From Bactrocera neohumeralis (Eukaryota; Arthropoda; Insecta; Diptera; Tephritidae): 64,000 nt of DNA. The position numbers and the translations under genes were made by a program. This document shows positions 48,101 to 61,505 of the stretch, one piece after another; positions within the stretch are counted from its first letter, which is position 1, and each line of letters begins with the position of its first letter. The notes under the pieces were generated by a model. That model saw only the letters and a list, made by a program, of their open reading frames with translations, ran no database searches and was not told the DNA's origin. Location of the stretch: positions 1-64,000 of the forward strand of contig NW_026089674.1 in NCBI RefSeq assembly GCF_024586455.1, given 5' to 3'.

Positions 48101-51100
48101 TAGCCGTTTTGATGTTATCGGAGTTGTCATAGAGTTGTTCTATAGCAATAGCGACAGTGTATTTGGAACAATTTTACAATCTTAAATTAAGGTGTAAAAT
48201 TGATTTTTTGGTACATACATATTATGCAATCGATATCATGATGCGTAAAAATATGAACTTTACATATTTAGGCAAATTAGCCGTTTTGATGTTATTGGAG
48301 TTGTCATAGAGTTGTCCTATAGCAATAGCGACAATGTATTTGGAACAATTTAACAATCCTAAATTAAGGTGTAGAATTGATTTTTTAGTGCATACATACA
48401 CATTAAGCAATCGATATCAAGATGCGTAAAAATATGAACTTTACATATTTCTGTTAATTAGCCGTTTTGATGTTATTGGAGTTGTCGTATAGCCATAGCG
48501 ACAGTGTATTTGGATCAATTTCACAATCTTAAGTTAAGGTGTAGAATCGATTTTTCGATACATACACATTAAGCAATCGATATCAAGTTGCGTAAAAATA
48601 TGAACTTTACATATTTATGCTAACTCGCCGTTTTGATGTTATTGGAGTTGTCATAGAGTTGTCGTATAGCCATAGCGACAGTGTGTTTGGAGCAATTTCA
48701 CAATCTTATATTAAGGTGTAGAATTGATTTTTTGGTACATACATATTATGCAATCGATATTAGGTTTCGTAAAAATATGAACTTTACATATTTATGCTAA
48801 CTAGCCGTTTTGATGTTATTGGAGTTGTCATAGAGTTGTCCTATAGCAATAGCGACAGTGTATATGGAACAACTTCACAAGTTTATATTAAGGTGTAGAA
48901 TCGATTTTTCGATACATACACACTAAGCAATCGATATCAAGTTGCGTAAAAATATGAACTTTACATATTTATGCTAACTCGCCGTTTTGATATTATTGGA
49001 GTTGTCATAGAGTTGTCGTATAGCCATAGCGACAGTGTATTTGGAGCAATTTCACAATCTTATATTAAGGTGTAGAATCGATTTTTTGATACATACACAA
49101 TATGCAATCGATATCAGGCAGCGTAAAAATATGAACTTCACATACTTTTGCTAATTAATCGTTTTGATGTTATTGGAGTTGTCATAGAACTGTCCTATAG
49201 CAATAGCGACAGTGTATTTGGAACAATTTTACAATTTTATATTAAGGTGTAGAATCGATTTTTTAGTACATACACATTAAGCAATCGATATCAAGTTTCG
49301 TAAAAATATGAACTTTACATATTTCTGTTAATTAGCCGTTTTGATGTTATTGGAGTTGTCATAGAGTTGTCGTATAGCCATAACGACAGTGTCTTTGGAG
49401 CAATTTCACAATCTTAAGTTAAAGTGTAGAATCGATTTTTCGATACATACACATTAAGCAATCGATATCAAGTTGCGTAAAAATATGAACTTTACATATT
49501 TATGCTAGCTCGCCGTTTTGATGTTATTGGAGTTGCCATAGAGTTGTCGTATAGCCATAGCGACAGTGTATTTGGAGCAATTTCACAATCTTATATTAAG
49601 GTGTAGAATCGATTTTTTGATACATACACAATATGCAATCGATATCAGGTAGCGTAAAAATATGAACTTCACATATTTTTGCTAATTAATCGTTTTGATG
49701 TTATTGGAGTTGTCATAGAGTTGCCCTATAGCAATATCGACAGTGTATTTGGAACAACTTTGAAATCTTAAATAAAGGTGTAAAATTGATTTTTTGGTAC
49801 ACACATATTATGCAATCGATATCAAGATGCGTAAAAATATGAACTTTACATATTTAGGCAAATTAGCCGTTTTGATGTTATTGGAGTTGTCATAGAGTTG
49901 TTCTAGAGCAATAGCGACAGTGTATTTGGAACAACTTTGCAAACCTAAATTAAGGTGTAGAATCGATTTTTTGATACATACACATTAAGCAATCGATATT
50001 AAGTTGCGTAAAAATATGAACTTTACATATTTATGCTAATTACCCTTTTTGAAGTTATTGGAGTTGTCATAGAGTTGTTCAATAGCAATAGCGACAGTGT
50101 ATTTGGAACAGCTTTGCAATTTTAAATTAAGGTGTAAAATTGATTGTTTGGTACATACATATTATGCAATCGATACCAAGATGCGTAAAAATCTGAACTT
50201 TACATATTTATGCAAATTAGCCGTTTTGATGTTATTGGAGTTGTCATAGAGTTGTCCTATAGCAATAGCGACAATGTATTTGGAACAATTTAACAATCCT
50301 TAATTAAGGTGTAGAATTGATTTTTTGATACATACACATTAAGCAATCGATATCAAGTTGCGTAAAAATATGAACTTTACATATTTTTGCTAATTACCCT
50401 TTTTGAAGTTATTGGAGTTGTCATAGAGTTGTCCTATAGCAATAGCGACAGTGTACTTGGAACAATTTTACAATCCTAAATTAAGATGTAAAATTGATTT
50501 TTTGGTACATACATATTATGCAATCGATATCAAGATGCGTAAAAATATGAACTTTACATATTTATGCTAACTCGCCGTTTTGATGTTATTGGAGCTTTCA
50601 TAGAGTTGTCGTATAGCCATAACGACAGTGTCTTTGGAGCAATTTCACAATCTTAAGTTAAGGTGTAGAATCGATTTTTCGATACATACACATTAAGCAA
50701 TCGATATCAAGTTGCGTAAAAATATGAACTTTACATATTAATGCTAACTCGCCGTTTTGATGTTATTGGAGTTGTCATAGAGTTGTCGTATAGCCATAGC
50801 GACAGTGTGTTTGGAGCAATTTTACAATCTTATATTAAGGTGTAGAATCGATTTTTTTAGTACATACACATTAAGCAATCGATATCAAGTTGCGTAAAAA
50901 TATGAACTTTACATATTTATGCTAATTACCCTTTTTGATGTTATTGGAGTTGTCATAGAGTTGTCCTATAGCAATAGCGACAGTGTATATGGAACAAACT
51001 TCACAAGCTTATATTAAGGTGTAGAATCGATTTTTTGATACATACACATTAAGCAATCGATATCAAGTTGTGTAAGAATATGAACTTTACATATTTATGC

Positions 51101-54100
51101 AAATTAGCCGTTTTGATTCTATTTGAGTTGTCATAGAGTTGTTCTATAGCAATAGCGACAGTGTATTTGGAACAATTTTACAATCTTAAATTAAGATGTA
51201 AAATTAATTTTTTGGTACATACATATTATGCAATCGATATCAAGATGCGTAAATATATGAACTTTACATATTTATGCAAATTTGCCGTTTTGATGTTATT
51301 GGAGTTGTCATAGAGTTGTTCTATAGCAATAGCGACAGTGTATTTGGAACAATTTTGCAATCCTAAATTAAGGTGTATAATTGATTTTTTGGTACATACA
51401 CATTATGCAATCGATATCAAGGTAGCGTAAAGATATGAACTTTACATATTTTTGCTACCCGTGTTGATGTTATTGGAGTTGTCATAGAGTTGTCTTATAG
51501 CAATAGCGACAATATATTTGGAACAATTTACCTATCCTTAATTAAGGTGTAGAATTGATTTTTTAATACATACATACACATTAAGCAAACGATATCAATA
51601 TGCGTAAAAATATGAACTTTACATATTTATGCAAATTAGCCGTTTTGATTTTATTTGAGTTGTCATAGAGTTGTTCTATAGCAATAGCGACAGTGTATTT
51701 GGAACAATTTTACAGTCTTATATTAAGATGTAGAATCGATTTTTTGATACATACACAATATGCAATCGATATCAGGTAGCGTTAAAATATGAACTTTACA
51801 TATTTATGCAAATTAGCCGTTTTGATTTATTTGAGTTGTCATAGAGTTGTTCTATAGCAATAGCGACAGTGTATTTGGAACAATTTTACAATCTTAAATT
51901 AAGATGTAAAATTGATTTTTTGGTACATACATATTATGCAATCGATATCAAGATGCGTAAATATATGAACTTTACATATTTATGCAAATTTGCCGTTTTG
52001 ATGTTATTGGAGTTGTCATAGAAATGTCCTATAGCCATAGCGACAATATATTTGGAACAATTTTGCAATCTTAGATTAAGGTGTATAATTGATTTTTTGG
52101 TACATACACAATATGCAATCGATATTAGGTAGCGTAAAGATATGAACTTTACATATTTTTGCTACCCGTGTTGATGTTATTGGAGTTGTCATAGAGTTGT
52201 TCTATAGCAACAGCGACAGTGTATTTGGAACAACTTTGCAATCTTAAATTAAGATGTAAAATTGATTTTTTGGTACATACATATTATGCAATCCATATCA
52301 AGATGCGTAAATATATGAAATTTACATATTTATGCAAATTAGCCGTTTTGATGTTATTGGAGTTGTCACAGAGTTGTTCTATAGCAATAGCGACAGTGTA
52401 TTTGGAACAACTTTGCAATCTTAAATTAAGGTGTAAAATTGACTTTTTGGTACATACATATTATGCAATCGATATCAAGATGCGTAAAAATATGAACTTT
52501 ACATATTTATGCTAACTCGCCGTTTTGATGTGCCGTTTTGATGTGATGTGATGCGACAGTGTATTTGGAGCAATTTCACAATCTTATATTAAGGTGTAGA
52601 ATCGATTTTTTGATACATACACAATATTCAATCGATATCAGGTAGCGTAAAAATATGAACTTCACATATTTTTGCTAATTAATCGTTTTGATGTTATTGT
52701 AGTTGTCATAGAGTTGTTCTATAGCAATAGCGACAGTGTATTTGGAACAATTTTACAATCTTAAATTAAGATGTAAAATTGATTTTTTGGTACATACGTA
52801 TTATGCAATCGATATCAAGATGCGTAAAAATATGAACTTTACATATTTATGCAAATTAGCCGTTTTGATTTTATTGGAGTTGTCATAGAGTTGTTCTATT
52901 GCAATAGCGACAGTGTATTTGGAACAACTTCGCAATCTTAAATTAAGATGTAAAATTGATTTTTTGGTACATATATATTATGCAATCGATATCAAGTTGC
53001 GTAAAAATATGAACTTTACATATTTATGCTAACTCGCCGTTTTGATGTGCCGTTTTGATGTGATGTGATGCGACAGTGTATTTGGAGCAATTTCACAATC
53101 CTATATTAAGGTGTAGAATCGATTTTTTGATACATACACAATATGCAATCGATATCAGGTACCGTAAAAATATGAACTTCACATATTTTTGCTAATTAAT
53201 CGTTTTGATGTTATTGGAGTTGTCATAGAGTTGTTCTATAGCAATAGCGACAGTGTATTTGGAAAAATTTTACAATCTTAAATTAAGATGTAAAATTGAT
53301 TTTTTGGTACATACATATTATGCAATCGATATCAAGTTGCATAAAAATATGAACTTTACATATTTATGCAAATTAGCCGTTTTGATGTTATTGGAGTTGT
53401 CATAGAGTTGTTCTATAGCAATAGCGACAGTGTATTTGGAACAACTTTGCAATCTTAAATTAAGATGTAAAATTGATTTTTTGGTACAAACATATTATGC
53501 AATCGATATCAAGATACGTAAAAATATGAACTTTACATATTTATGCAAATTAGCCGTTTTGATGTTATTGGAGTTGTCATAGGGTTGTCCTATAGCAATA
53601 GCGACATGTATTTGGAACAATTTAGTAATCCTAAATTAAGGTGTAGAATTGATTTTTTAGTACATACATACACATTAAGCAATCGATATCAAGATGCGTA
53701 AAAATATGAAATTTACATATTTATGCAAATTAGCTGTTTTGATGTTATTGGAGTTGTCACAGAGTTGTTCTATAGCAATAGCGACAGTGTATTTGGAACA
53801 ACTTTGCAATCTTAAATTAAGGTGTAAAATTGATTTTTTGGTACATACATATTATGCAATCGATATCAAGATGCATAAAAATATGAACTTTACATATTTA
53901 TGCAAATTAGCCGTTTTGATGTTATTGCAGTTGTCATAGAGTTGTTCTATAGCAATAGCGACAGTGTATTTGGAAAAACTTTGCAATCTTAAATTAAGGG
54001 TGTAAAATTGATTTTTTGGTACATACATATTATGCAATCGATATCAAGATGCGTAAAAATATGAACTTTACATATTTAGGCAAATTAGCCGTTTTGATAT

Positions 54101-57100
54101 TAATTGGAGTTGTCATAGAGTTGTTCTAAAGCAATAGCGACAGTGTACTTGGAACAATTCTACAATCTTAAATTGAGAGGTAAAATTTATATTCTGGTAC
54201 ATACATATTATGCAATCGATATCATGATGCGTAAAAATATGAACTTTACATATTTAGGCAAATTAGCCGTTTTGATGTTATTGGAGTTGTCATAGAGTTG
54301 TCCTATAGCAATAGCGACAATGTATTTGGAACAATTTAACAATCCTAAATTAAGGTGTAGAATTGATTTTTTAGTACATACATATTAAGCAATCGATATC
54401 AAGATGCGTAAAAATATGAACTTTACATATTTCTGTTAATTAGCCGTTTTGATGTTATTGGAGCTTTCATAGAGTTGTCGTATAGCCATAACGACAGTGT
54501 CTTTGGAGCAATTTCACAATCTTAAGTTAAGGTGTAGAATCGATTTTTCGATACATACACATATAATGCAATCGATATCAAGATGCGTAAAAATATGAAC
54601 TTTACATATTTATGCAAATTAGCCGTTTTGATGTTATTGGAGTTGTCATAGAGTTGTTCTATAGCAATAGCGACAGTGTATTTGGAACAATTTTACAATC
54701 TTAAATTAAGGTGTAAAATTGATTTTTTGGTACATACATACATATTATGCAATCGATATCAAGATGCGTAAAAATATGAACTTTACATATTTATGCAAAT
54801 TAGCCGTTTTGATGTTAAGGGAGTTGTCACAGAGTTGTTCTATAGCAATAGCGAAAATGTATTTGGAACAACTTAGCAATTCTAAATTAAGGTGTAAAAT
54901 TGATTTTTTGGTACATACATATTATGCAATCGATATCAAGATGCGTAAAAATATGAACTTTACATATTTATGCAAATTAGCCGTTTTGATGTTATTGGAG
55001 TTGTCATAGAGTTGTCTATAGCAATAGCGACAGTGTATTTGGAACAATTTTGCAATCTTAAATTAAGGTGTAAAATTGATTTTTTGGTACATACATATTA
55101 TGCAATCGATATCAAGATGCGTAAAAATATGAACTTTACATATTTATGCAAATTAGCCGTTTTGATGTTATTGGAGTTGTCATAGAGTTGTCCTATAGCA
55201 ATAGCGACAGTGTATTTGGAACAATTTTACAATCTTAAATTAAGGTGTAAAATTGATTTTTTGATACATACACATTAAGCAATCAATATGAAGTTGCGTA
55301 AAAATATGAACTTTACATATTTATGCTAGTAAGCCGTTTTGATGTTATTAAAGTTGTCCTATAGCAATAGCGACAATGTATTTGGAACAATTTTACAATC
55401 TTAAATTAAGATGTAAAATTGATTTTTTGGTACATACATATTATGCAATCGATATCAAGATGCGTAAAAATATGAACTTTACATATTTATGCTAATTAGC
55501 CGTTTTGATGTTATTGGAGTTGTCATAGAGTTGTCTATAGCAATAGCGACAGTGTATTTGGAACAATTTTACAATCTTAAATTAAGGTGTAGAATTGATT
55601 TTTTGATACATACATATTATGCAATCGATATCAAGATGCGTAAAAATATGAACTTTACATATTTATGCTAATTAGCCGTTTTGATGTTATTGGAGTTGTC
55701 ATAGAGTTGTTCTATAGCAATAGCGAAAGTGTATTTGGAACAATTTTCCAATCTTAAATTAAGATGTAAAATTGATTTTTTGGTTCATACCTACATATTA
55801 TGCAATCGATATCAAGATGCGTAAAAATATGAATTTTACATATTTATGCTAACTAGCCTCCTTGATGTTATTGGAGTTGTCATAGAGTTGTCCTATAGCA
55901 ATAGCGACAGTGTATTTGGAACAATTTTACAATCTTAAATTAAAGGTAAGAATTGATTTTTTGGTACATACACATTATGCAATCGATATCAAGATGCGTA
56001 AAAATATGAACTTTACATATTTATGCTAATTAGCCGTTTTGATGTTATTGGAGTTGTCATAGAGTTGTCTATAGCAATAGCGACAGTGTATTTGGAACAA
56101 TTTAACAATCTTAAATTAAGGTGTAGAATTGATTTTTTGGTACATACACATTATGCAATCGATATCAAGATGCGTAAAAATATGAACTTTACATATTTAT
56201 GCTAATTAGCCGTTTTGATGTTATTGGAGTTGTCATAGAGTTGTTCTATAGCAATAGCGACAGTGTATTTGGAACAATTTTACAATCTTAAATTAAGGTG
56301 TAAAATTGATTTTTTGGTACATACATATTATGCAATCGATATCAAGATGCGTAAAAATATGAACTTTACATATTTATGCTAATTAGCCGTTTTGATGTTA
56401 TTGGAGTTGTCATAGAGTTGTTCTATAGCAATAGCGACAGTGTATTTGGAACAATTTACAATCTTAAATTAAGGTGTAAAATTGATTTTTTGGTACATAC
56501 ATATTATGCAATCGATATCAAGATGCGTAAAAATATGAACTTTACATATTTATGCAAATTAGCCGTTTTGATGTTATTGGAGTTGTCATAGAGTTGTTCT
56601 ATAGCAATAGCGACAGTGTATTTGGAACAATTTAACAATCTTAAATTAAGGCGTAAAATTGATTTTTTTTACATACATATTATGCAATCGATATCAAGAT
56701 TCGGAAAAATATGAACTTTACATATTTATGCAAATTAGCCGTTTTGATGTTATTGGAGTTTCATAGAGTTGTCATATAGCAATAGCGACAGTGTATTTGG
56801 AGCAATTTTACAATCTTATATTAAGGTGTAGAATTGATTTTTTTGTACATACACATTATGCAATCGATATCAAATGCGTAAAAATATGAACTTTACATAT
56901 TTATGCAAATTAGCCGTTTTGATGTTATTGGAGTTGTCATAGAGTTGTTCTATAGCAATAGCGACAGTGTATTTGGAACAACTTTGCAATCTTAAATTAA
57001 GATGTAAAATTGATTTTTTTGTACACATACATATTATGCAATCGATATCAAGATGCGTAAAAATATAATCTTTACATATTTATGCAAATTAGCCGTTTTG

Positions 57101-57530
57101 ATGTTATTGGAGTTGTCATAGAGTCGTCCCATAGCAATAGCGACAATGTATTTGGAACAATTTAACAATCTTAAATTAAGGTGCAAAATTGATTTTTTGG
57201 TACATACATATTATGCAATCGATATCAAGATGCGCAAAAATATGAACTTTACATATTTATGCAAATTAGCCGTTTTGAAGTTACGGGAGTTGTCTTAGAG
57301 TTGCCCTATAGCAATAGCGACAGTGTATTTGGAACAACTTTACAATCTTAAATTAAGATGTAAAATTGATTTTTTTGTACATACATATTATGCAATCGAT
57401 TTCAAGATGCGCAAAAATATGAACTTTACATATTTATGCAAATTAGCCGTTTTGATGCTATTGGAGTTGTCATAAAGTTGTTCTATAGCAATAGCGGCAA
57501 TGTATTTGGAGCAATTTCACAATCAGTGAT
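45134..57530 (+). repeat. Satellite array, about 70 monomers, with higher-order duplication
   Basis: Dominated by a second subfamily: tattatgcaatcg, gatgcgtaaaaa, atgcaaattagccg, gttgttctatagcaatagcg and aaattaagatgtaaaattg. A shortened monomer with gatgtgatgtgatgcgacag occurs at 47588, 52519 and 53036. The block around 47.32-47.75 kb repeats at 52.77-53.20 kb at a constant offset of 5,448 bp; neighbouring monomers match at 5,625 bp, one monomer different. No gene is present. Plus-strand frames of 60-98 codons here are satellite translations. Confidence 0.93.
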
Positions 57531-58440
57531 TTTTTAGAATCGATTAACTTTTAAAAAACGCATAAAATTTGCAAAATTCAAAAATGCTGAATTTGAAACA
57601 TTTATGTTAGACATTTACTTTTTGATGTTATTGAGTTGCGCTGACAGAGCCGCTTAGGTAATCCACAGCCACAGTATTTGGAGTAATTTCGAAACGATAT
57701 CGATGCTGAGAATTTGATTTTTGATTACGACTTTGACGTACCGGACATAAAGTCTAAAGGCGTTAAATTTATGAACTTTACATATTTATGCATCCGAAAA
57801 TTGTGCACTGTTTGGTGTGCCGGGAGCCGCTGGTGGAATCATTGGACCGTATTTTTTTCAAAGATGCTGTTGGACGCAAAATACGGTGTAAAATGGCGAT
57901 CGCTATCGTTCGATACAATAAACTTTTTGTTGCCAAAATGGAAGAACTGAACAAATTGGTTGACATGTGAGTTTCATACAAGATATTCTATGGCAATAGC
58001 GACAGTGTATTTGGAACAACTTTGCTTTTTAAGGGTAGAGTTGAGATACATACATATTCCCAAGAAATGGACCCGTAAGTTGCGTAAAGATCATGCGATT
58101 TAACGCCTTTAGACTATTTTAGCCGTTTTGATGTTACAGAAATAAGCCAGCAACTTTCCAGCTTTGGAAGACAACATTTCCGAAGAAAATTTACAACTTT
58201 CTCGGCTGAAATGCTCGAAAAAGTTGCCCAAAATTGGACTTTCCGAATGGACCACCCAAGACGCAGCTGATATCAAGATGCGTAAAAATATGAACTTTAC
58301 TCATTTCTGTTAATTAGCCGTTTTGATGAACCGACGAGATTTTGCAAATTTTATGAGTTTTCGTATAAAATTGACAGTGTCAAGCTTTGAAAAAATCACC
58401 CGATATTAAGGTGTAGAGCTGATTTTTTGGTACATACGAC
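57531..58440 (+). other. Chimeric patch: unique, gene-like sequence interleaved with satellite
   Basis: Satellite words (gaactttacatatttatgc, gcaatagcgacagtgtat, ttgcgtaaa, tagccgttttgatgtta) alternate with sequence found nowhere else in the window. Three unique pieces read like protein on the plus strand: FDYDFDVPDIKSKG near 57715-57765; a 60-codon frame at 57788-57970 with HCLVCREP and ESLDRIFFKDAVGRK; and NFPALEDNISEENLQLS to EWTTQDAADI near 58146-58270. I do not recognise the family. A perfect 17-bp inverted repeat, gtctaaaggcgttaaat, lies at 57752-57768 with its complement at 58098-58114. Could be a captured host exon, an unknown element, or a mixed consensus. Confidence 0.65.
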
Positions 58441-59678
58441 ATTGCAATCGATATCAGGTAGCGTAAAAAATATGAACTTTGTATATTTTGGCTAATTAAT
58501 CGTTTTGATGTTATTGGAGTTGTCATAGAGTTGTCGTATAGCCATAGCGACAGTGTATTTGAATCAGCTTCACAATCTTAAATTAAGGTGTAGAATTGAA
58601 TTTTTTGGTACATACACATTAAGCAATCGATATCAAGTTGCGTAAAAATATGAACTTTACATATTTATGCAAATTAGCCGTTTTGATTTTATTGGAGTTG
58701 TCACAGAGTTGTTCTATAGCAATAGCGACAGTGTATTTGGAACAATTTTACAATCTTAAATTAAGATGTAAAATTGATTTTCTGGTACATACATATTATG
58801 CAATCGATATCAAGATGCATAAAAACATGAACTTTACATATTTATGCCAATTAGTTGTTTTGAAGTTACGGGAGTTGTCATAGAATTGCCCTCATATAAT
58901 AATATATATTTGGAATAACTTTTACAATTTTAAATTAAGGTGTGAAAAATAATTTTTTGATACATTTACATTATGCAATCGATATCAAGATGCGTAAAAA
59001 TATGAACTTTACATATTTATGCAAATTAGCCGTTTTGATGTTATTGGAGTTGTCACAGAGTTGTTCTATAGCAATAGCGACAGTGTATTTGGAACAACTT
59101 TGCAATCTTAAATTAAGGTGTAGAATCGATTTTTTAATACATACATACACATTAAGCAATCGATATCAAGATGCGTAAAAATATGAACTTTACATATTTA
59201 TGCAAATTAGCTGTTTTGATTTTATTGGAGTTGTCATAGAGTTGTTCTATAGCAATAGCGACAGTGTATTTGGAACAATTTTACAATCTTAAATTAAGAT
59301 GAAAAATTGATTTTTTGGTACATACATATTATGCAATCGATATCAAGATGCGTAAAAATATGAACTTTATATATTTATGCAAATTAGCCGTTTTGATGCT
59401 ATTGGAGTTGTCATAGAGTTGTTCTATAGCAATAGCGACAGTGTATTTGGAACAACTTTGCAATCTTAAATTAAGGTGTAAAATTGATTTTTTGGTACAT
59501 ACATATTATGCAATCGATATCAAGATGCGTAAATATATGAACTTTACATATTTATGCAAATTAGCCGTTTTGATGCTATTGGAGTTGTCACAGAGTTGTT
59601 CTATAGCAATAGCGACAGTGTATTTGGAACAACTTTGAAATCTAAAATTAAGGTGTAAAATTGATTTTGGTACATACA
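58441..59678 (+). repeat. Satellite array, about 7 monomers, up to the Gypsy element
   Basis: Second-subfamily monomers, with one degraded unit near 58870-58980. The last monomer is cut at ggtacataca by the Gypsy LTR start. Confidence 0.9.
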
Positions 59679-59885
59679 TGTAAGGTGGCAACGCTTGTCA
59701 ATAGAGGACAGCCGGGCAGGAAGAGGTGAGGAAGAGAGAACGCAAAGAACCGACAGCGGGACAGTGTGCATTTGGCTTTCAGAGACTGAGGTTCAACTTT
59801 TTATAACTTAATTTCTTTTTGTATTCAACATCTATGTATTTAAACTCATTTAAAATAAAAAACTTAGGTCCTATTTGACCTTACA
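59679..59885 (+). repeat. Gypsy 5' LTR (207 bp)
   Basis: Begins TGTAAGGT and ends ACCTTACA, a perfect 8-bp terminal inverted repeat. Contains ttttttataactt-like TATA sequence and AATAAA in catttaaaataaaaaac. Boundaries are set by the inverted repeat and the primer site that follows. Confidence 0.88.
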
Positions 59886-59903
59886 TGGGGGCTCAACCGA
59901 AGA
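59886..59903 (+). promoter_or_regulatory. Gypsy primer binding site
   Basis: TGGGGGCTCAACCGAAGA begins at the LTR end with TGG, as required for pairing to a tRNA CCA end. The first nine bases equal the start of the tRNA-Pro type primer site; the rest differs, so the tRNA is not settled. Confidence 0.55.
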
Positions 59904-59921
59904 GCAAAAACGGAGCACGGA

Positions 59922-60461
59922 ATGTTGCATTCAAATAAAAAGCCGAGTAAATTCACAGCAGCCAAAAAAACGCAGAAGAACGGAGCAGAAAATTCAAAGA
60001 ACGAAGCGGTTGCTGTCGAAGTAAGCAGCGAAAGCAAAGCAGAAAATTCGAAGAACGAAGCGGTTGCTGTCGAGGTAAGCAGCGAAAACAAAGCAGAGCA
60101 CAGCAGTGGGAACAGAGCAGCAGTCAGCGAAGTTGAATTATTCGAACAAAAGCAGAGCAACGTAGAGTTTGACGAAGAAGGAGAGAAGAAAAAAGAAGAA
60201 GCAAGAAACATGGCCGGTGGTAACGACGTTGGAGAATTATACAAATTATTTGTGGAAACATTAAAGCAGAGTGACACAAACAAAAATAATGTGTCAATCG
60301 AGGCGTTCGCGAAAATTATACCGTGTTTTGATAGGGAATCTACTCCAATTAGACAGTGGATTGCTAATTTCGACGAAAATGCTGAGGCTTATGATTTGAC
60401 ACCCAAGCAAAAGTATGTCAACGCACGTAACAGAATGAAAGGCACGGCAGCATTGTTTTAG
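59922..60461 (+). pseudogene. gag: Gypsy gag, N-terminal part
   Basis: From ATG 59922 the frame encodes a Lys/Glu/Ser-rich leader, then a gag-like segment with CFDRESTPIRQWIANFDENAEAYDLT-type sequence, and stops at TAG 60459-60461 after GTAALF. An alternative start at 60210 (MAGGNDVGELYK) would skip the charged leader and may be the true gag start. The rest of gag follows in the -1 frame; one T is probably missing from the T4 run at 60456-60459. Confidence 0.85.
59985..60092 (+). repeat. 54-bp tandem duplication in gag leader
   Basis: Two in-frame 54-bp units coding for ENSKNEAVAVEVSSE plus a few residues each, differing at three or so bases. A third partial copy begins at 60093 (gcagagcac). 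It lengthens an acidic/basic low-complexity leader by 18 residues per unit. Confidence 0.85.
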
Positions 60462-61504
60462 AAACTGTTACAGTATCCAGCTATGAGTCATTGTGTATTG
60501 CATTACTGGAGGAGTTCGAGAAAACACCAAGCAGCGCGGAGGTACATAAACAGCTAAGGCAACGACGAAAACTTGCATCAGAGAAATTTCATGAGTACGT
60601 TCTTCAAATGCGTAAAATAGCAGCGGTAGGTAATGTAGAAGAGGAATCAGTGATTTCGTACATAGCTGATGGTGTCGAAGTGCGAAATGATCTAAAATAT
60701 CCCTTATATGGCGCACGAAGTTATAAGGAATTAATCAAAGCATATGAATTGATCGAGCCGTTGGTTAAGCCTAACGAAGCAAGTAAACGTCGATATGCAG
60801 CAGGTGGTCGTGAGCAAATTGAAACAGATAAGAGTGGCAGCAACGTACAGCGTAAGAATCAGCATTGTTTTAATTGTGGTTCAACACAACACAAAAGGGT
60901 CGATTGCAAACAAGACACAAAGTGTTTTAAATGTAATGGCACGGGTCATATGGCTAAACAGTGTCCCGAGTATAGGCGTAACATTAACATTGTATTTAAC
61001 AAAGAGCGAATGAAGCAGTTGACAGTTAATAACGAAAACTTGTGCTGTTTGGTAGACACTGGTGCAGACGTGTCGTTAATACGTTTGGGTGTGTATGAGC
61101 AAAGATTTAGCACATGTAAATTGCAGAAAAGTTTCGCTACACTATATGGTTTAGGCAACGTCACCGCAGATGTGGTGGGTGAATTTGTAGCGCAAGTCAT
61201 AGTCGACGGGTTATGTACGCAGCACACCTTTTTAGTAATAACAGATAGTAAAATCAATGTAGACGTAATCATTGGGTACGATTTTTTAAAAAAATTTGTT
61301 GTAACAATGGACGGCAATGGGTATTACTTTCGTCAGATTGAAGATAACACAAGTGCTCGTAATGTTTATTTTGTCAGTAGCAACAATGAAGTAGATGTCA
61401 AAACTAAATTCAAGAAGGTTGTCGAACAGTTAATCGAAAACTATAAGCCGAGTTTTATTCAGTTGAACTGTCCAATTAAGTTGAATATTGTTCCAAAAAA
61501 ATAA
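60458..61504 (+). pseudogene. gag-pol: Gypsy gag C-terminus and protease
   Basis: Picks up from LETVTVSSYESL in the frame shifted by one base. Contains the retrotransposon gag domain (EKFHEYVLQMRKIA), two zinc knuckles CFNCGSTQHKRVDC and CFKCNGTGHMAKQC, then an aspartic protease with CLVDTGADVSLI and VIIGYDFLKKF. No separate start is needed; gag and pol appear fused in one frame in this lineage. Ends at TAA 61502-61504 because of an extra A in the A7 run. Confidence 0.88.
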
Positions 61505-61505
61505 T

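Noticed and set aside
53694..55185. Plus-strand open frames of 60-98 codons in the satellite
   Set aside because: They are translations of the tandem monomer, share the same phrases, and begin and end where indels fall; nothing resembles a protein family.
57788..57970. A zinc-finger (ZAD-like) host gene
   Set aside because: Only one CxxC-like motif, no second cysteine pair and no intact exon structure; reported only as unidentified gene-like sequence.
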